NCBI RefSeq assembly: GCF_001423495.1
Contig: NZ_LMOG01000002.1
Span: forward strand, 149,543-213,542
Origin: Xanthomonas sp. Leaf131
Lineage (GTDB): Bacteria; Pseudomonadota; Gammaproteobacteria; Xanthomonadales; Xanthomonadaceae
Direction: 5' to 3'
Length of the DNA stretch: 64,000 nucleotides
A model generated the notes under the pieces. That model was given only the letters and a program-made list of their open reading frames with translations. It was not told the origin of the DNA and ran no database searches. This document shows, in pieces, positions 9,451 through 19,088 of this stretch. The stretch's first letter is position 1; the number at the start of each line of letters is the position of its first letter. Position numbers and translations under genes: made by a program.

Positions 9451-10002
9451 ATGCGCTTCCATCTCACTGCTTTCTTGCTGGCTCCGCTGCTGCTGACGCC
9501 CTGCGCGCCAGCATGCGCACAGACGCAATCACAAGCACAGTCACCGCCTGCGCAGCCCATGTCTGACGTCACGCTCTCCAATCCCGTCACCACTGCAACA
9601 CTGGCCGGGCGCGCGATCCGCCTGGGCGAACGCGATGGCAAATGCGCAGTGCTCCGCGACGATGAAGTGTTTCCCTTGGGCATCGGTGCGCCGTGCTATT
9701 TCAGCATCGCGCGCGACCGTAGCGCGCAGGTGCACCACTTCCATGGCAGCGACATCGTGCTGGTGCAGCATGCCCATCAAACGGCAAGTCCGGACTGGGA
9801 TATCAAACTCTACGGGGCAATCTGCGCGTTCGAATCGCAGTCCGTGCGCGAGGTCGACGACGTACTGGAAGCCGGTATCGTTGCCAGCTCCTGGCATTGC
9901 GATCCAACGCGCGGTGCCGACCAGAAAGAGTTTGTCTACAGCTACGACACCTGGCCCAAGCGCGACGCAGCGAAGCCTTCGCGCACGCGTGGGACACCGT
10001 AA
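9451..10002 (+). CDS. Exported protein of unknown function
   Basis: 183-residue protein starting at ATG 9451 with a strong AGGAGG five bases upstream. The signal peptide is MRFHLTAFLLAPLLLTPCAPACA, followed by a Gln/Pro-rich linker and a globular region with paired cysteines (KCAVL, PCYFS, ICAFES, WHCDP) that could form disulphides in the periplasm. I recognise no family. Confidence 0.65.
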   Translation: MRFHLTAFLLAPLLLTPCAPACAQTQSQAQSPPAQPMSDVTLSNPVTTATLAGRAIRLGERDGKCAVLRDDEVFPLGIGAPCYFSIARDRSAQVHHFHGSDIVLVQHAHQTASPDWDIKLYGAICAFESQSVREVDDVLEAGIVASSWHCDPTRGADQKEFVYSYDTWPKRDAAKPSRTRGTP

Positions 10003-10089
10003 GGTCTGCCAAAAGTCGCTGACGCTCACAGTCAAGTGGGCGCGGCAGGCACTGTGGTTCCCATCAGCACACGGCCACATGGCAGGTGC

Positions 10090-10188
10090 GATGCCCTCGC
10101 TGCTTGCGGGACCGTGTGGCGGCATGGATGCCGCCAACGAGCCTCCACGGATGGATTCACGGCGTGTCCAGCAAGCGGTGAGGGCATC
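10090..10188. repeat. Imperfect palindromic element A
   Basis: Outer arms 10090-10112 (GATGCCCTCGCTGCTTG...) and 10166-10188 (...CAAGCGGTGAGGGCATC) are inverted copies with a few mismatches. The centre carries its own palindrome GGCGGCATGGATGCCGCC. It has the size and form of a short non-autonomous dispersed repeat. It shares its core with the element at 10335-10436. The surrounding 10003-10782 contains no supported gene. Confidence 0.65.
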
Positions 10189-10334
10189 ACGCCCTCGACG
10201 CGCTCGGCTTGGAACATCCAAACTGATGCTGCAGGTCAAGATCTTGGTCGCGTTGATCGGTCGCGTTGAGAGGTGATGGAACGGTGCGAATGCGTCGGTT
10301 ATAGGGCGGAAGATCTGCGGCCTAGCTGCAGGGC

Positions 10335-10436
10335 CCTTGCCCGCTCACCATCGCAGGACACGCTGCAAGTCCGTCCCTGTAAGCTCTTACGCGGCATCCA
10401 TGCCGCGTAAGGTCCCGCGACGGTCAGCGGGCAAGG
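10335..10436. repeat. Imperfect palindromic element B with perfect 12-bp central hairpin
   Basis: Arms 10335-10359 and 10412-10436 are inverted copies with about three mismatches. Nested inside, 10386-10411 is a perfect hairpin, CTTACGCGGCAT-CC-ATGCCGCGTAAG. The GGCATCCATGCC core is the reverse complement of the core of the element at 10090-10188, so the two probably belong to one family in opposite orientations. Confidence 0.65.
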
Positions 10437-10782
10437 ACCAGTCGAGATGGTCGGTGTGCGTGGTTGCGAGCGTGCAGTGTAGCTGTCACACGTTGCCGCC
10501 ATCGATCCAGCGTTCGATGCATCGACATCTGTTATCGCGAACGCGCGCAGACAGAACGCGGCCTTCGACTGCAACACGACGCTATGCACATGCAGACTGG
10601 TCGCAGCCGCTATAATCGCCGCGCAGCGCACTCGATCGAGTGACATGGACCGCTCCACGCTGCATTCGTCTCAAGGAAGATGGCCGGCAGCATTGCCACG
10701 CGGATGGTCTGGGCGCTTCCTTGGATTTTTGCTGTGACGCCATGCAATGGCGACAACAGTCTTCCATCAAGGATCTTTCGCT

Positions 10783-11328
10783 TTGAAGACGTTCACCACC
10801 CTCCTGCTTGTCTCTCTCAGTCTGCTGCTCGCTGCGTGCGGCGGCGGCACCACCAGCGGCGCCTCCAAGCTCTCTTCCAGCGAGTACCTGCTGCACAACA
10901 TCTCGGTGTGGAACGGCGCGGTGACCATCATCGACCCGTGGGTGTCCGGCGAACGCGGGCAGAGCCTGGTAACCGATGCCATCGCGCACAAGCCGTTGGA
11001 GAGCTACAAGACAGCACTGGGCAGCCAACGCAAGGCGCTGGCCGCCAATGCGCAGGCCAATGCCGCCGTTGCCTCGGGCGTGCCGGACAACGCCACGGAT
11101 CTGGACGGCAAATTGTCGGCCTACCTCAAGAGCGCCGACGCGATGATGGCCGCGCTGGAGCGCGTTTCCGCACTGCCCAACGGCTATACCAACACCGAGC
11201 TGGCACCGCTGGCCAAGGACCTGGAAACCGTGTCGGCCCAGCTCAATGTCGACATGGAAGCTCTGAATACCGCGCAGCGCGCGTATTCCAAGGAGCACAA
11301 GGTGCCGATGCAGGAAGTCAGCCAGTAA
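10783..11328 (+). CDS. Lipoprotein of unknown function (possibly YiiG/DUF3829-like)
   Basis: 181-residue lipoprotein. The likely start is TTG 10783, nine bases after AAGGA, giving MKTFTTLLLVSLSLLLAAC with lipobox LAAC. An upstream ATG at 10747 would put 12 extra residues ahead of the signal peptide. The mature part is mostly helical (EYLLHNISVWNGAVTIID, LESYKTALGSQRKAL, LAKDLETVSAQLNVDME) and recalls the helical lipoproteins of the YiiG type, but the match is weak. Function unknown. Confidence 0.6.
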   Translation: MKTFTTLLLVSLSLLLAACGGGTTSGASKLSSSEYLLHNISVWNGAVTIIDPWVSGERGQSLVTDAIAHKPLESYKTALGSQRKALAANAQANAAVASGVPDNATDLDGKLSAYLKSADAMMAALERVSALPNGYTNTELAPLAKDLETVSAQLNVDMEALNTAQRAYSKEHKVPMQEVSQ

Positions 11329-11503
11329 GCATCACGGTAGCGCTCACCTGCTGCAGGCGTCATCGCCTGTAGCAAGTGAGCGATGCATCAGCTCCGTCAG
11401 CACGCACCCGCTCCCACTTCTTTTCCGCGTACAGCCACGGGCATCCGGCTTCGAACGGGTTGTGGGTGAGTACCAAGCGGTTGCCGCTCGCACGCGTGAC
11501 GGC

Positions 11504-12406
11504 TCAGACGGTCGCCAGACCGGAGATCAACGAGCGATGCGTCGCCACGCCAGCCATCGCGCCACTGGCCGCCGCAAAAGCGACAAACGCTGCCGGGCTG
11601 GCGACATCGCCGCAGGCAAATACGCCAGGAATCGAGGTGGCCTGCATCGCGTCCACGACGATGTAACTGCCAAGCGGCCCATCGTTGGTGGTACATCCAA
11701 GTTGTTGCACCAGTGGATGGAGTTCGGCCTGCGTGGTCGTGAACAACCCGTCCAGCGCGAAGATCTGGCCGTCGGCCAACACCAGTTCCAACGCACCGTT
11801 TTCGCCCTGCACGCGCGCTACCGCTCCGGCCACCAGTTCCACACCACACGCCTTGAGTTGCGCGTGCTGCGCCTCGTCGAGCACCAATGCATCGTTCAAG
11901 AACAGCTGTGTGGCACCCCACTCTGGCAGCATCGTCGCCTGATGCAGCGCAAATGCAGAGCTCGCCAGCACGCCGATGCGTCCTCGATCCAGCTCATAGC
12001 CGTGGCAGTAAGGACAGACGAAGACCTGCTTGCCCCAGCGCTCGGCCAAGCCCGGAAGCTCCGGCAATCGGTCGACCACGCCGGTCGCCACAATCAAGCG
12101 GCGTGCGGTCTGGGTGGCACCGTGGGCCAACGTCACCTCAAATGCGTCCACGCTGCCTTGCAGGGATGTCACCTCGCCCTCGGCCCACTGCACGCTGGGA
12201 TAGGCACGCAACTGCGTGCGGCCTTCGGCGGCTATCTGCGCAGGCGATGCGCCGTCGCGACCGAGAAACCCATGCGAGGTTGCAGCGGCACGATTGCGCC
12301 GCTTGCCACTGTCGATGACCAGTACCGAACACCGCGCCCGCGCCAACGGCAAACCTGCCGATAGCCCCGCATAGCTGCCACCAATGATGATTACGTCGTA
12401 GTGCAT
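11504..12406 (-). CDS. Thioredoxin-reductase-like NAD(P)/FAD oxidoreductase
   Basis: 300-residue flavoprotein. The N-terminal FAD Rossmann motif IIIGGSYAGLSAGLPLARA, the mid-protein redox-active CPYCHGYE, and the C-terminal FAD motif GVFACGDVAS match the low-molecular-weight thioredoxin-reductase superfamily. The central NAD(P)-binding region (GRIGVLASSAFALHQ) has a weak GxGxxA. Thioredoxin may not be its partner, as many such stand-alone proteins are of unknown specificity. It lies downstream of an Rrf2 regulator on the same strand, with a candidate operator in its leader. Confidence 0.8.
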   Translation of the reverse strand: MHYDVIIIGGSYAGLSAGLPLARARCSVLVIDSGKRRNRAAATSHGFLGRDGASPAQIAAEGRTQLRAYPSVQWAEGEVTSLQGSVDAFEVTLAHGATQTARRLIVATGVVDRLPELPGLAERWGKQVFVCPYCHGYELDRGRIGVLASSAFALHQATMLPEWGATQLFLNDALVLDEAQHAQLKACGVELVAGAVARVQGENGALELVLADGQIFALDGLFTTTQAELHPLVQQLGCTTNDGPLGSYIVVDAMQATSIPGVFACGDVASPAAFVAFAAASGAMAGVATHRSLISGLATV

Positions 12407-12433
12407 GTCCGCTCTCGGCTGCTTCGTTTTTTA

Positions 12434-12454
12434 ATGTACTTTTCGATGTTACAT
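12434..12454. promoter_or_regulatory. Candidate Rrf2 operator
   Basis: ATGTAC at 12434-12439 and GTTACAT at 12448-12454 form an imperfect inverted repeat in an A+T-rich patch 28 bases upstream of the oxidoreductase start. The upstream gene encodes an Rrf2 regulator, so this is its most likely binding site. Assignment is inferred. Confidence 0.45.
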
Positions 12455-12621
12455 GAAAAGGAGCGGGTTTCAACCGCCTAAGACATAGCGATATCCGCCA
12501 TGGGCATTGATGCAGTTGCAGCAGGAATTCGAAGCGGGCGGCGTATCAACCGAGGCCAACCGTGGGTGCACTGCAACCCGTGGTCATCCACTGGCCCTGC
12601 ACGCAGCGTTACAACACCGGC

Positions 12622-13095
12622 TCAATGCCGATGTGTGCGCTTTGCTCTGGGCTTGTCGGCCGGCTGCGTGCGCGCATTGCACAGCGCATCGAACTCGCCC
12701 GCCAGCGTAGCCAGCGTCACCGTACCCAGGCGCTGCAGCAACAGCGCTTCGGCGTCGGCCAGTGCATCGGCAATAGCGGCGTTGACGACCCGCTCCACGC
12801 CGCACTGCGGGTTGTCGTGATCGGCGCCGATCGCAAACAGATGCGGGCCGCCCACGGCGCGATGGATATCCAGCAACGTCACCTGGGCCAGATCGCATGC
12901 GATGTGCCAGCCACCGTTGTGCCCTTTGGTCGATTGCACATAACCCGCCTCGCGCAAGCCGGCCATGGTCCGCCGCACCACCACCGCATTGGTCGACAGC
13001 ATGCTGGCGATCTGCTCGGAGGTCATCGGCTGCTCGCTTCTGGCCATGTGCAACAGCACATGCAACATGCGGGAAAGGCGGCTATCGGTTCGCAC
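12622..13095 (-). CDS. Rrf2-family transcriptional regulator
   Basis: 157-residue protein with an N-terminal winged helix typical of Rrf2: MLHVLLHMARSEQPMTSEQIASMLSTNAVVVRRTMAGLREAGYV and the wing KGHNGGW. The IscR/NsrR three-cysteine cluster is absent (only two scattered Cys), so an Fe-S cofactor is unlikely. This YwnA-like subgroup is often beside redox enzymes, as here with the flavoprotein 215 bases downstream, which it probably represses. Start ATG 13095. Confidence 0.85.
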   Translation of the reverse strand: MRTDSRLSRMLHVLLHMARSEQPMTSEQIASMLSTNAVVVRRTMAGLREAGYVQSTKGHNGGWHIACDLAQVTLLDIHRAVGGPHLFAIGADHDNPQCGVERVVNAAIADALADAEALLLQRLGTVTLATLAGEFDALCNARTQPADKPRAKRTHRH

Positions 13096-13207
13096 GCGGT
13101 ATTGGTTCGCTCGATCAGGTCAGGAAGATGGCGTGGCGTCGCTCTGCGGCGATTGTGCCGCAGCACGCGACAATTTTGGCAATCGCCCCGCATCGCGGCT
13201 TACGCGA

Positions 13208-15082
13208 TCAGCACACTGCCCATTGATCGCGCCCTGCGGTCTTGGCTGCATACAACGCAAGATCGGCCTGGCTCAGCAACACGTCCAGACCGGTGGCGGC
13301 GGTGACGCTCACCGCGCCCATGCAGAACCGCACCGGCTGGTCTGCCGGCAGGCCGGCGATCTGGATCGCGGCCACCGCGCTGCGCAGGCGCGCAAACACC
13401 GCAGGAATTTCCTCCGCGTTGCAACCCGGCAGCACCAACAGAAATTCTTCGCCGCCCAGGCGGCCCATTCGGTCCTGCGTGCGCAAGGCCAGCTTCGACG
13501 CGCTGGCGAGCGCCTTGAGCACTGCATCGCCGGTGGCGTGGCCGTGCACATCGTTGATCAGTTTGAAGTGGTCCAGATCGATCAACGCCAGCATGCACGG
13601 AATCTGCGAGCGCAACGATTGCTCGATCTGCTGCTGCGCCTCGGAGCGAATGGCGCGGCGATTGGGCAGGCCGGTGAGTTCGTCGCGCATCGCCAGCCGC
13701 GACAGCTGCCGGCGATGGCGCGCACCGAAGGCCAGCACCACCAGTGCGCCCAGCAATAGCAGGCAGGCCGCACACAAGGCGATCCACAGCGTGCGTTGGC
13801 CGGCTTCGCGTGCCTGCAGCGCCAGCTGTGCGGTTTCGCTGCGACGGCGCAACTCTGCGGTTTCGGCGCCACGGCGGGCATCTTCGTAGCGCGCCTGCAA
13901 GCGCAGCATCACGGTGTCGCGTTGGCGGTCCAGGCTTTGTGCGCGCAGCGTGTTGGCGCGCTGCAATTCCTGATACGCCTCGGCATGGCGACCCTCCGCT
14001 GCCAGCGCCTGGGCGATGGCCTCGATCAGTTGCGCACGCCGGCTCAAGGTCAGGTTCGGATCGTCCGCCGCCCTGGCCACGACGATCTCGGCCGCCAGGC
14101 TGTCTGCCTTCAACGCGGTCAATGCCTGCAACAACACCGCATGACATGCCGCCACACGGCCGACGTTGCCCTGTGTTTGCATCAGCGGCAACGCCTCGCG
14201 CGCCATCGCCAATGCCGCGTTCGCATCGCCGGTTTCGCTCAGGGCTTCGCTGGCGCTGGTCAATGCCGCAGCCACGCCGGCCTGATCGCCGAGCGCGCGA
14301 CTGAGCGCCAGCGCGCGCTTGAAGTGCAGCAGAGCGGCTTCGGGTTGTTGCGCGGCCAGCGAGGTGCCGTACTCGTATTCGATCAGGCTGCGTTGGAAGC
14401 GTGCCGGCTGGCCGTGCAAACGCGCCAAGGCACGCTGCAGATAATCTTCGGCTTCGCCGTCCTCGGCCATGCGCCCGCCCACACGGCTGGCCAGCGACCC
14501 CAACTGGGTCAAGGCATCCAGCTCCAGGCTCAAGGTGTGTTCGCGCACCGCACATTGGTAGCTGGCTTGCGCGGCCTTCCATGCCTCATCGCTGCTGCTG
14601 GAGGCCAGCATGCTCCACATGTCGACCGCTTCCACCTCGCACAGCAGATCGTTGCGACCCAGTGCACGTGCGCGCTGACGCAAGTCTTCCAGGCGCATCA
14701 CCATGCCGCGATTGGGGTTTTCGCGCACATCGCTGAGTGCCTGCACGATATCCAGCCACAGCTGCGCCTGCGCGGCGTTGCCGTGCAGTTTCTCCAGCAC
14801 CGCGCGTGCCTGGGTGAGCACCACCTGGCGATGATCGTTGTCTTCCAGCGAAATCAGCACGCGTGCCTGCGCCAGCAAGGCCCAGAACTCCGCGTCCACG
14901 TCGCCATCGTTGCGCGCCCGCAGCAGCGAGGCCTGTGCAGTCTGCAATGCGGCCTGGGGGTCGTCGATTGCGGCCGATTCGATCGCCTTCCACGGCTGCG
15001 GCTGCGCCCACACTACCGCGCTGCTCAGCAGCAAGACGATCCCGACGAAGAGGTATCGCCACCGTGTCGCAGGCGGGCTCAT
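13208..15082 (-). CDS. Membrane-anchored TPR-GGDEF diguanylate cyclase
   Basis: 624-residue protein. A signal peptide or anchor lies at the N-terminus (YLFVGIVLLLSSAVVWA), followed by a periplasmic helical TPR-like sensor (about 30-430), one membrane segment (TLWIALCAACLLLLGALVVLAF) and a C-terminal GGDEF domain. The active-site motif is GGEEF in GRLGGEEFLLVLPG, and an RxxD inhibitory site (RTQD) sits five residues before it, so the enzyme should make c-di-GMP and be product-inhibited. Start ATG 15082 was chosen because it opens the signal peptide; an upstream in-frame start at 15256 adds unlikely sequence. Confidence 0.88.
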   Translation of the reverse strand: MSPPATRWRYLFVGIVLLLSSAVVWAQPQPWKAIESAAIDDPQAALQTAQASLLRARNDGDVDAEFWALLAQARVLISLEDNDHRQVVLTQARAVLEKLHGNAAQAQLWLDIVQALSDVRENPNRGMVMRLEDLRQRARALGRNDLLCEVEAVDMWSMLASSSSDEAWKAAQASYQCAVREHTLSLELDALTQLGSLASRVGGRMAEDGEAEDYLQRALARLHGQPARFQRSLIEYEYGTSLAAQQPEAALLHFKRALALSRALGDQAGVAAALTSASEALSETGDANAALAMAREALPLMQTQGNVGRVAACHAVLLQALTALKADSLAAEIVVARAADDPNLTLSRRAQLIEAIAQALAAEGRHAEAYQELQRANTLRAQSLDRQRDTVMLRLQARYEDARRGAETAELRRRSETAQLALQAREAGQRTLWIALCAACLLLLGALVVLAFGARHRRQLSRLAMRDELTGLPNRRAIRSEAQQQIEQSLRSQIPCMLALIDLDHFKLINDVHGHATGDAVLKALASASKLALRTQDRMGRLGGEEFLLVLPGCNAEEIPAVFARLRSAVAAIQIAGLPADQPVRFCMGAVSVTAATGLDVLLSQADLALYAAKTAGRDQWAVC

Positions 15083-15464
15083 CGACCACTCATGGCGGTG
15101 ACCAAGCACAGCGCAGCGGGGTCGTGACCACGGCGACGCCACTGGCCCGAACCGGGCTTGCTCTTTGCTGCGGCATGTCAGGCACTCCCATGGCTGGACG
15201 CTGGCGAAAGTCGGTGGGGTCGGCGTCCGGTCGAACGCGACATCGATGCAAAGCACGCCTGCAATGATGACCGGCAGGCAGGCCAGGCACCGTGATTGCG
15301 ACGGTCCTGATCGAGTTCGTTATCGGCCTGATCGCACTTGGCTTGAATGGGGAGGGCTGGCCCGGTCAACTGTCGGCATGCTGATTGCCTGCGCGTTTGA
15401 AAGCGCCACCCGGCAGCGACGTAAACTGCAGCACGGCAGCCGCCGCACCAGATCCGGAGACACC
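15083..15464. other. Divergent promoter region
   Basis: About 380 bases between the divergent GGDEF and DUF1615-like genes. No supported gene, RNA or repeat is seen. Confidence 0.4.
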
Positions 15465-16556
15465 GTGACATCCCGCCTGCCCCGCCTGCTCACGTTGCTC
15501 GCCATCGCCTTGCTGTCGGCCTGCGCCACCCAGACCCCGCGTGCGCCGCAGCGCTCCCCGGATGCGGTCAAGGCCGATATCGCGCGGCGCCTGCCGGCCA
15601 CGCTCACCGATCGCACCGGCTGGGCCAACGATGTGTACGTGGCGCTGTCCTCGCAGGCGCTGGACACCAGCCCCGAATACATCTGCGCGGTGCTGGCGGT
15701 GACCGAGCAGGAGTCGACCTATCAGGCCAATCCTGTGGTTCCCAATCTGGGCAAGATTTCGCGCGCGGAGATCGACCGCCGCGCCAGTGCGCATCACATT
15801 CCCGGCTTCATGGTCGATGCCGCCTTGCGCATCGACTCCCCCGATGGCCGCAGCTATGCCACGCGCATTGCGAGCGCGCGCACCGAGCAGGAGCTGAGCC
15901 GCATCTTCGAAGACTTCACCGGCAGCGTGCCGCTGGGTGCGCGCCTGTTCGACGGGCTCAATCCGGTGCACACCGCCGGGCCGATGCAGGTCAGCATCGC
16001 GTTTGCCGAGCAGCATGCCGAGCGTTATCCGTACCCGCCCGGCGACTCGATCCGCCATGAAGTCTTCAGCCGTCGTGGCGGGCTGTGGTTCGGCACCCAG
16101 CATCTGCTCGGGTATCCGGCCAATTACGACGCGTTGCTGTATCGCTTCGCCGATTTCAACGCCGGTTGGTACGCCAGCCGCAATGCCGCGTTCCAGGCCG
16201 CGCTGAGCAAGGCCAGCGGCATCGCGCTCGCGCTGGACGGCGACCTGCTCACGCCCGGCGCCAGCCTGGATGCCCCCGGCGGCACCGAACGTGCCGCGCG
16301 CGCCCTGGGCAGCCAGCTGGCGATGAGCGACCGGCAGCTGCGCCGCGCCCTGGAAGCCGGCAACTCCGCCGATTTCGAAGACACCGAGTTGTATCGAAAT
16401 GTGTTCGCGCTGGCCGAACGAAGTGCCGGCAAACCGCTGCCGCGCGCGGTGCTGCCCGGCATCACCCTGGAGAGCCCCAAGATCACCCGCACGCTCACCA
16501 CCGCCTGGTTCGCGCAACGCGTGAACGAGCGTTGGAAGCGCTGCATGGGCAAGTAG
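15465..16556 (+). CDS. DUF1615-like lipoprotein
   Basis: 363-residue lipoprotein. Start GTG 15465 follows CCGGAGA and gives a short signal peptide with lipobox LSAC. The long globular region contains EYICAVLAVTEQESTYQANPVVPNLGKISRAEI and GPMQVSIAFAEQHA, with GTQHLLGYPANYDALLYRFADFNAGWYASRNAAFQ; the ESTY and NAG-like motifs resemble lytic-transglycosylase folds, and the whole matches DUF1615 as I recall it. The function of that family is not established; a murein role is a guess. It is followed by a separate S9 peptidase gene. Confidence 0.75.
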   Translation: MTSRLPRLLTLLAIALLSACATQTPRAPQRSPDAVKADIARRLPATLTDRTGWANDVYVALSSQALDTSPEYICAVLAVTEQESTYQANPVVPNLGKISRAEIDRRASAHHIPGFMVDAALRIDSPDGRSYATRIASARTEQELSRIFEDFTGSVPLGARLFDGLNPVHTAGPMQVSIAFAEQHAERYPYPPGDSIRHEVFSRRGGLWFGTQHLLGYPANYDALLYRFADFNAGWYASRNAAFQAALSKASGIALALDGDLLTPGASLDAPGGTERAARALGSQLAMSDRQLRRALEAGNSADFEDTELYRNVFALAERSAGKPLPRAVLPGITLESPKITRTLTTAWFAQRVNERWKRCMGK

Positions 16557-16670
16557 CAACACGCCCGGCAGCACGACTTCTGGCAGAGGCACACCCCCTT
16601 TCCGTGCGGGTAGCATCGGGCGGTCGCGCCGACCGCGGTTGCGCGCGCCTTTCGTCCCGGAGAGTCCTAC

Positions 16671-18995
16671 ATGCCCACCTCGTTGCCGATGCGGCAGTTG
16701 TTCGCCGCCATCGTCCTGGCCGCCCTGCCGGCCCTCGCCAGCGCGCAAGCCCCCAGCGTCACCGCCGCCGATTACGCCCGTGCCGAGCGTCTGATCAACT
16801 ACGCCGCGCAGCCGCTGGTGGACCATGCCGCCACGCGCATCGACTGGCTGGATGCCACGCATGTGGTCTATGTCGATCACGATGCCGCCGGCAACCGGCT
16901 GCTGCAGCTGGACACCGCCACCGGCAGGACCGCGCCGCTCTTCAAACAGTCCGCGCTGGTCGCCTCGCTCAATACGCTGCTGAAGACCGGCGACAAACCG
17001 CTCAAGGCCGACACCTTCGCACCGGCGGTCAAGCGCACCGCCGATGGCCGCTACCGCCTGAACATTCGCGACACCGCCGTGGTCTGCGATGCGCGTGCAC
17101 GCTGCAGCAAACTGTATGCGAAGGACAAGGCCGAACCGGGCGTACCGTCGCCGGACAAGCGTAGCGAGGCCTTCATTCGCAACTGGAACCTGTGGGTGCG
17201 CGATTTAGCCAGCGGCCAGGAAACCCAGCTCACCCGCGACGGCGTGGAAAACTTCGGCTACGCCACCGACAACGCCGGCTGGCAGCACAGCGACAACGCC
17301 ATCGTTGCCTGGTCGCCAGACTCGCGCAAACTCGCCACCTTCCAGCAGGACCAGCGCAAGACCGGCGACATGTATCTGGTCAGCACCAAGCTCGGGCATC
17401 CGGAACTGCAGTCGTGGAAATACCCGCTGGCCGGCGACAAGGACGTGACCATGATCGAACGCGTGGTCATCGACGTGCCCACGCGCAGCGTGCTGCGGCT
17501 GAAGCTGCCGCCGGACCAGCACCGCTCCACCCTGTGCGACGACGTCAGCTGCTCGCCGGGCCTGTGGGACGATGTGAAGTGGGCACCGGATGGCAAGACG
17601 CTGGCCTTCGCGTCCACCTCGCGCTTCCATAAGCAGACCTGGTTGCGCATCGCCGATGTCGCCACTGGCGACGTGCGCACCGCCTTCGACGAAACCGCCA
17701 AGACCTATTACGAAAGCGGGCAGGTTGCCGCCAACTGGGCGTATCTACCTGCCAGCAATGAAGCGGTGTGGTTCTCCGAACGCAGCGATTGGGGCCAGCT
17801 GTATCTCTACGATCTGGCAACGGGCCAACCCAAGCGCGCGATCACCACTGGCGAAGGCAACGTCACCGAATTGCTGCGCGTGGACCCGGTGACGCGCACG
17901 GCGTGGTTTGTCGGCGTTGGACGCGTTGCAGGTGTGGACCCGTATTACCAGCAGCTGTGGAAGGTGAGTCTGGACGGTGGTGAGCCGGTGTTGCTGACGC
18001 CCGAAGCGGCCGATCACAGCATCGCGCTATCGCCCGATGGCGCCCGCTTCGTGGATACCTATTCCACCTCGGTCACGCCACCGGTCACGCTGCTGCGCGA
18101 TGCCAGCGACGGACGCACTGTCAGCACGATCGCCACTGCCGATATCACCCGCCTCAAAGCCGCTGGCTGGGTGCCGCCCGAGCCGATCACGGTCAAGGCC
18201 CGCGACGGCAAGACCACGCTGTATGGCCTGATGTTCAAGCCCAGCCACTTCGACCCGGCGCGCAAATATCCGATCATCGATTACATCTATCCCGGCCCGC
18301 AGACCGGCTCGGTACGTGGCCGCAGTTTCCTTGCCGGCCATGGCGACAATCAATCGCTGGCCGAACTGGGCTTTATCGTGATCGCCATCGACGGCATGGG
18401 CACGCCGTGGCGTAGCAAGACCTTCCACGACACCTGGTACGCCAACATGGGCGACAACACCCTGCCCGACCAGGTGGCCGGGCTGAAGGAACTGGGTCAG
18501 CGTTATCCATGGATCGACTTGAGCCGGGTCGGCATCTGGGGCCACTCCGGTGGCGGTAACGCCTCCACCAGCGCGATGCTGCGCTACCCGGACTTCTTCA
18601 AGGTCGCCTGGTCGGAAAGCGGCAACCACGACAACCGCGGCTACGAAGACGACTGGGCCGAGAAGTATCACGGCGAGCACATCGTCAACAAGGACGGCAC
18701 GTCCAACTACGACGACCAGGCCAACGCCGGCCGCGCCAGCAACCTCAAGGGCCGGCTGATGCTGGTGCACGGCACCCTGGACGACAACGTGCCGCCGTAT
18801 CTCACCTTGCTGGTGGCCGATGCCCTGATCAAGGCCAACAAGAACTTCGACATGCTGATGCTGCCCAACGCCAAACATGGCTATGGCGATCTCACCCCGT
18901 ATGTCACACGCCGCCGCTGGGATTATTTCGTGCAGTACCTGCTCGGCGCCACGCCGCCGGCGCAGTATCAGATGAAGCCGATGCCGAAGAATTGA
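16671..18995 (+). CDS. Exported S9 dipeptidyl-peptidase (DPP IV type)
   Basis: 774-residue serine peptidase with a signal peptide (LFAAIVLAALPALASAQ). Residues about 110-490 form the DPP IV beta-propeller (AWSPDSRKLATFQQDQR, APDGKTLAFAS). The C-terminal alpha/beta-hydrolase domain holds nucleophile GHSGGG near residue 624, acid VHGTLDDNVPP and histidine NAKHGYGD. The usual GWSYGG around Ser is changed to GHSGGG. It should remove dipeptides from peptide N-termini in the periplasm. The upstream CGGAGAG serves ATG 16671. Confidence 0.88.
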   Translation: MPTSLPMRQLFAAIVLAALPALASAQAPSVTAADYARAERLINYAAQPLVDHAATRIDWLDATHVVYVDHDAAGNRLLQLDTATGRTAPLFKQSALVASLNTLLKTGDKPLKADTFAPAVKRTADGRYRLNIRDTAVVCDARARCSKLYAKDKAEPGVPSPDKRSEAFIRNWNLWVRDLASGQETQLTRDGVENFGYATDNAGWQHSDNAIVAWSPDSRKLATFQQDQRKTGDMYLVSTKLGHPELQSWKYPLAGDKDVTMIERVVIDVPTRSVLRLKLPPDQHRSTLCDDVSCSPGLWDDVKWAPDGKTLAFASTSRFHKQTWLRIADVATGDVRTAFDETAKTYYESGQVAANWAYLPASNEAVWFSERSDWGQLYLYDLATGQPKRAITTGEGNVTELLRVDPVTRTAWFVGVGRVAGVDPYYQQLWKVSLDGGEPVLLTPEAADHSIALSPDGARFVDTYSTSVTPPVTLLRDASDGRTVSTIATADITRLKAAGWVPPEPITVKARDGKTTLYGLMFKPSHFDPARKYPIIDYIYPGPQTGSVRGRSFLAGHGDNQSLAELGFIVIAIDGMGTPWRSKTFHDTWYANMGDNTLPDQVAGLKELGQRYPWIDLSRVGIWGHSGGGNASTSAMLRYPDFFKVAWSESGNHDNRGYEDDWAEKYHGEHIVNKDGTSNYDDQANAGRASNLKGRLMLVHGTLDDNVPPYLTLLVADALIKANKNFDMLMLPNAKHGYGDLTPYVTRRRWDYFVQYLLGATPPAQYQMKPMPKN

Positions 18996-19046
18996 GAAGG
19001 AACATCTTCTCATCGCGACAAGGTTTCTATCATGTATTTCACGACG

Positions 19047-19076
19047 GTATGCCTGGCTCAAACGAGCCAGGCATAC
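19047..19076. terminator. Bidirectional hairpin between convergent genes
   Basis: Perfect 13-bp inverted repeat GTATGCCTGGCTC-AAAC-GAGCCAGGCATAC, placed between the stop of the S9 peptidase (18995) and that of the RTX gene (19089). It lacks a long T-run, so termination is inferred from position and stability. Confidence 0.65.
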
Positions 19077-19088
19077 CCAACCTATGGT

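Noticed and set aside
11462..12364. A 300-codon plus-strand frame
   Set aside because: It is antisense to the flavoprotein, whose FAD and CPYC motifs establish the coding strand.
13796..15127. A 443-codon plus-strand frame
   Set aside because: It is antisense to the TPR region of the GGDEF cyclase; composition is that of a GC-rich shadow frame.
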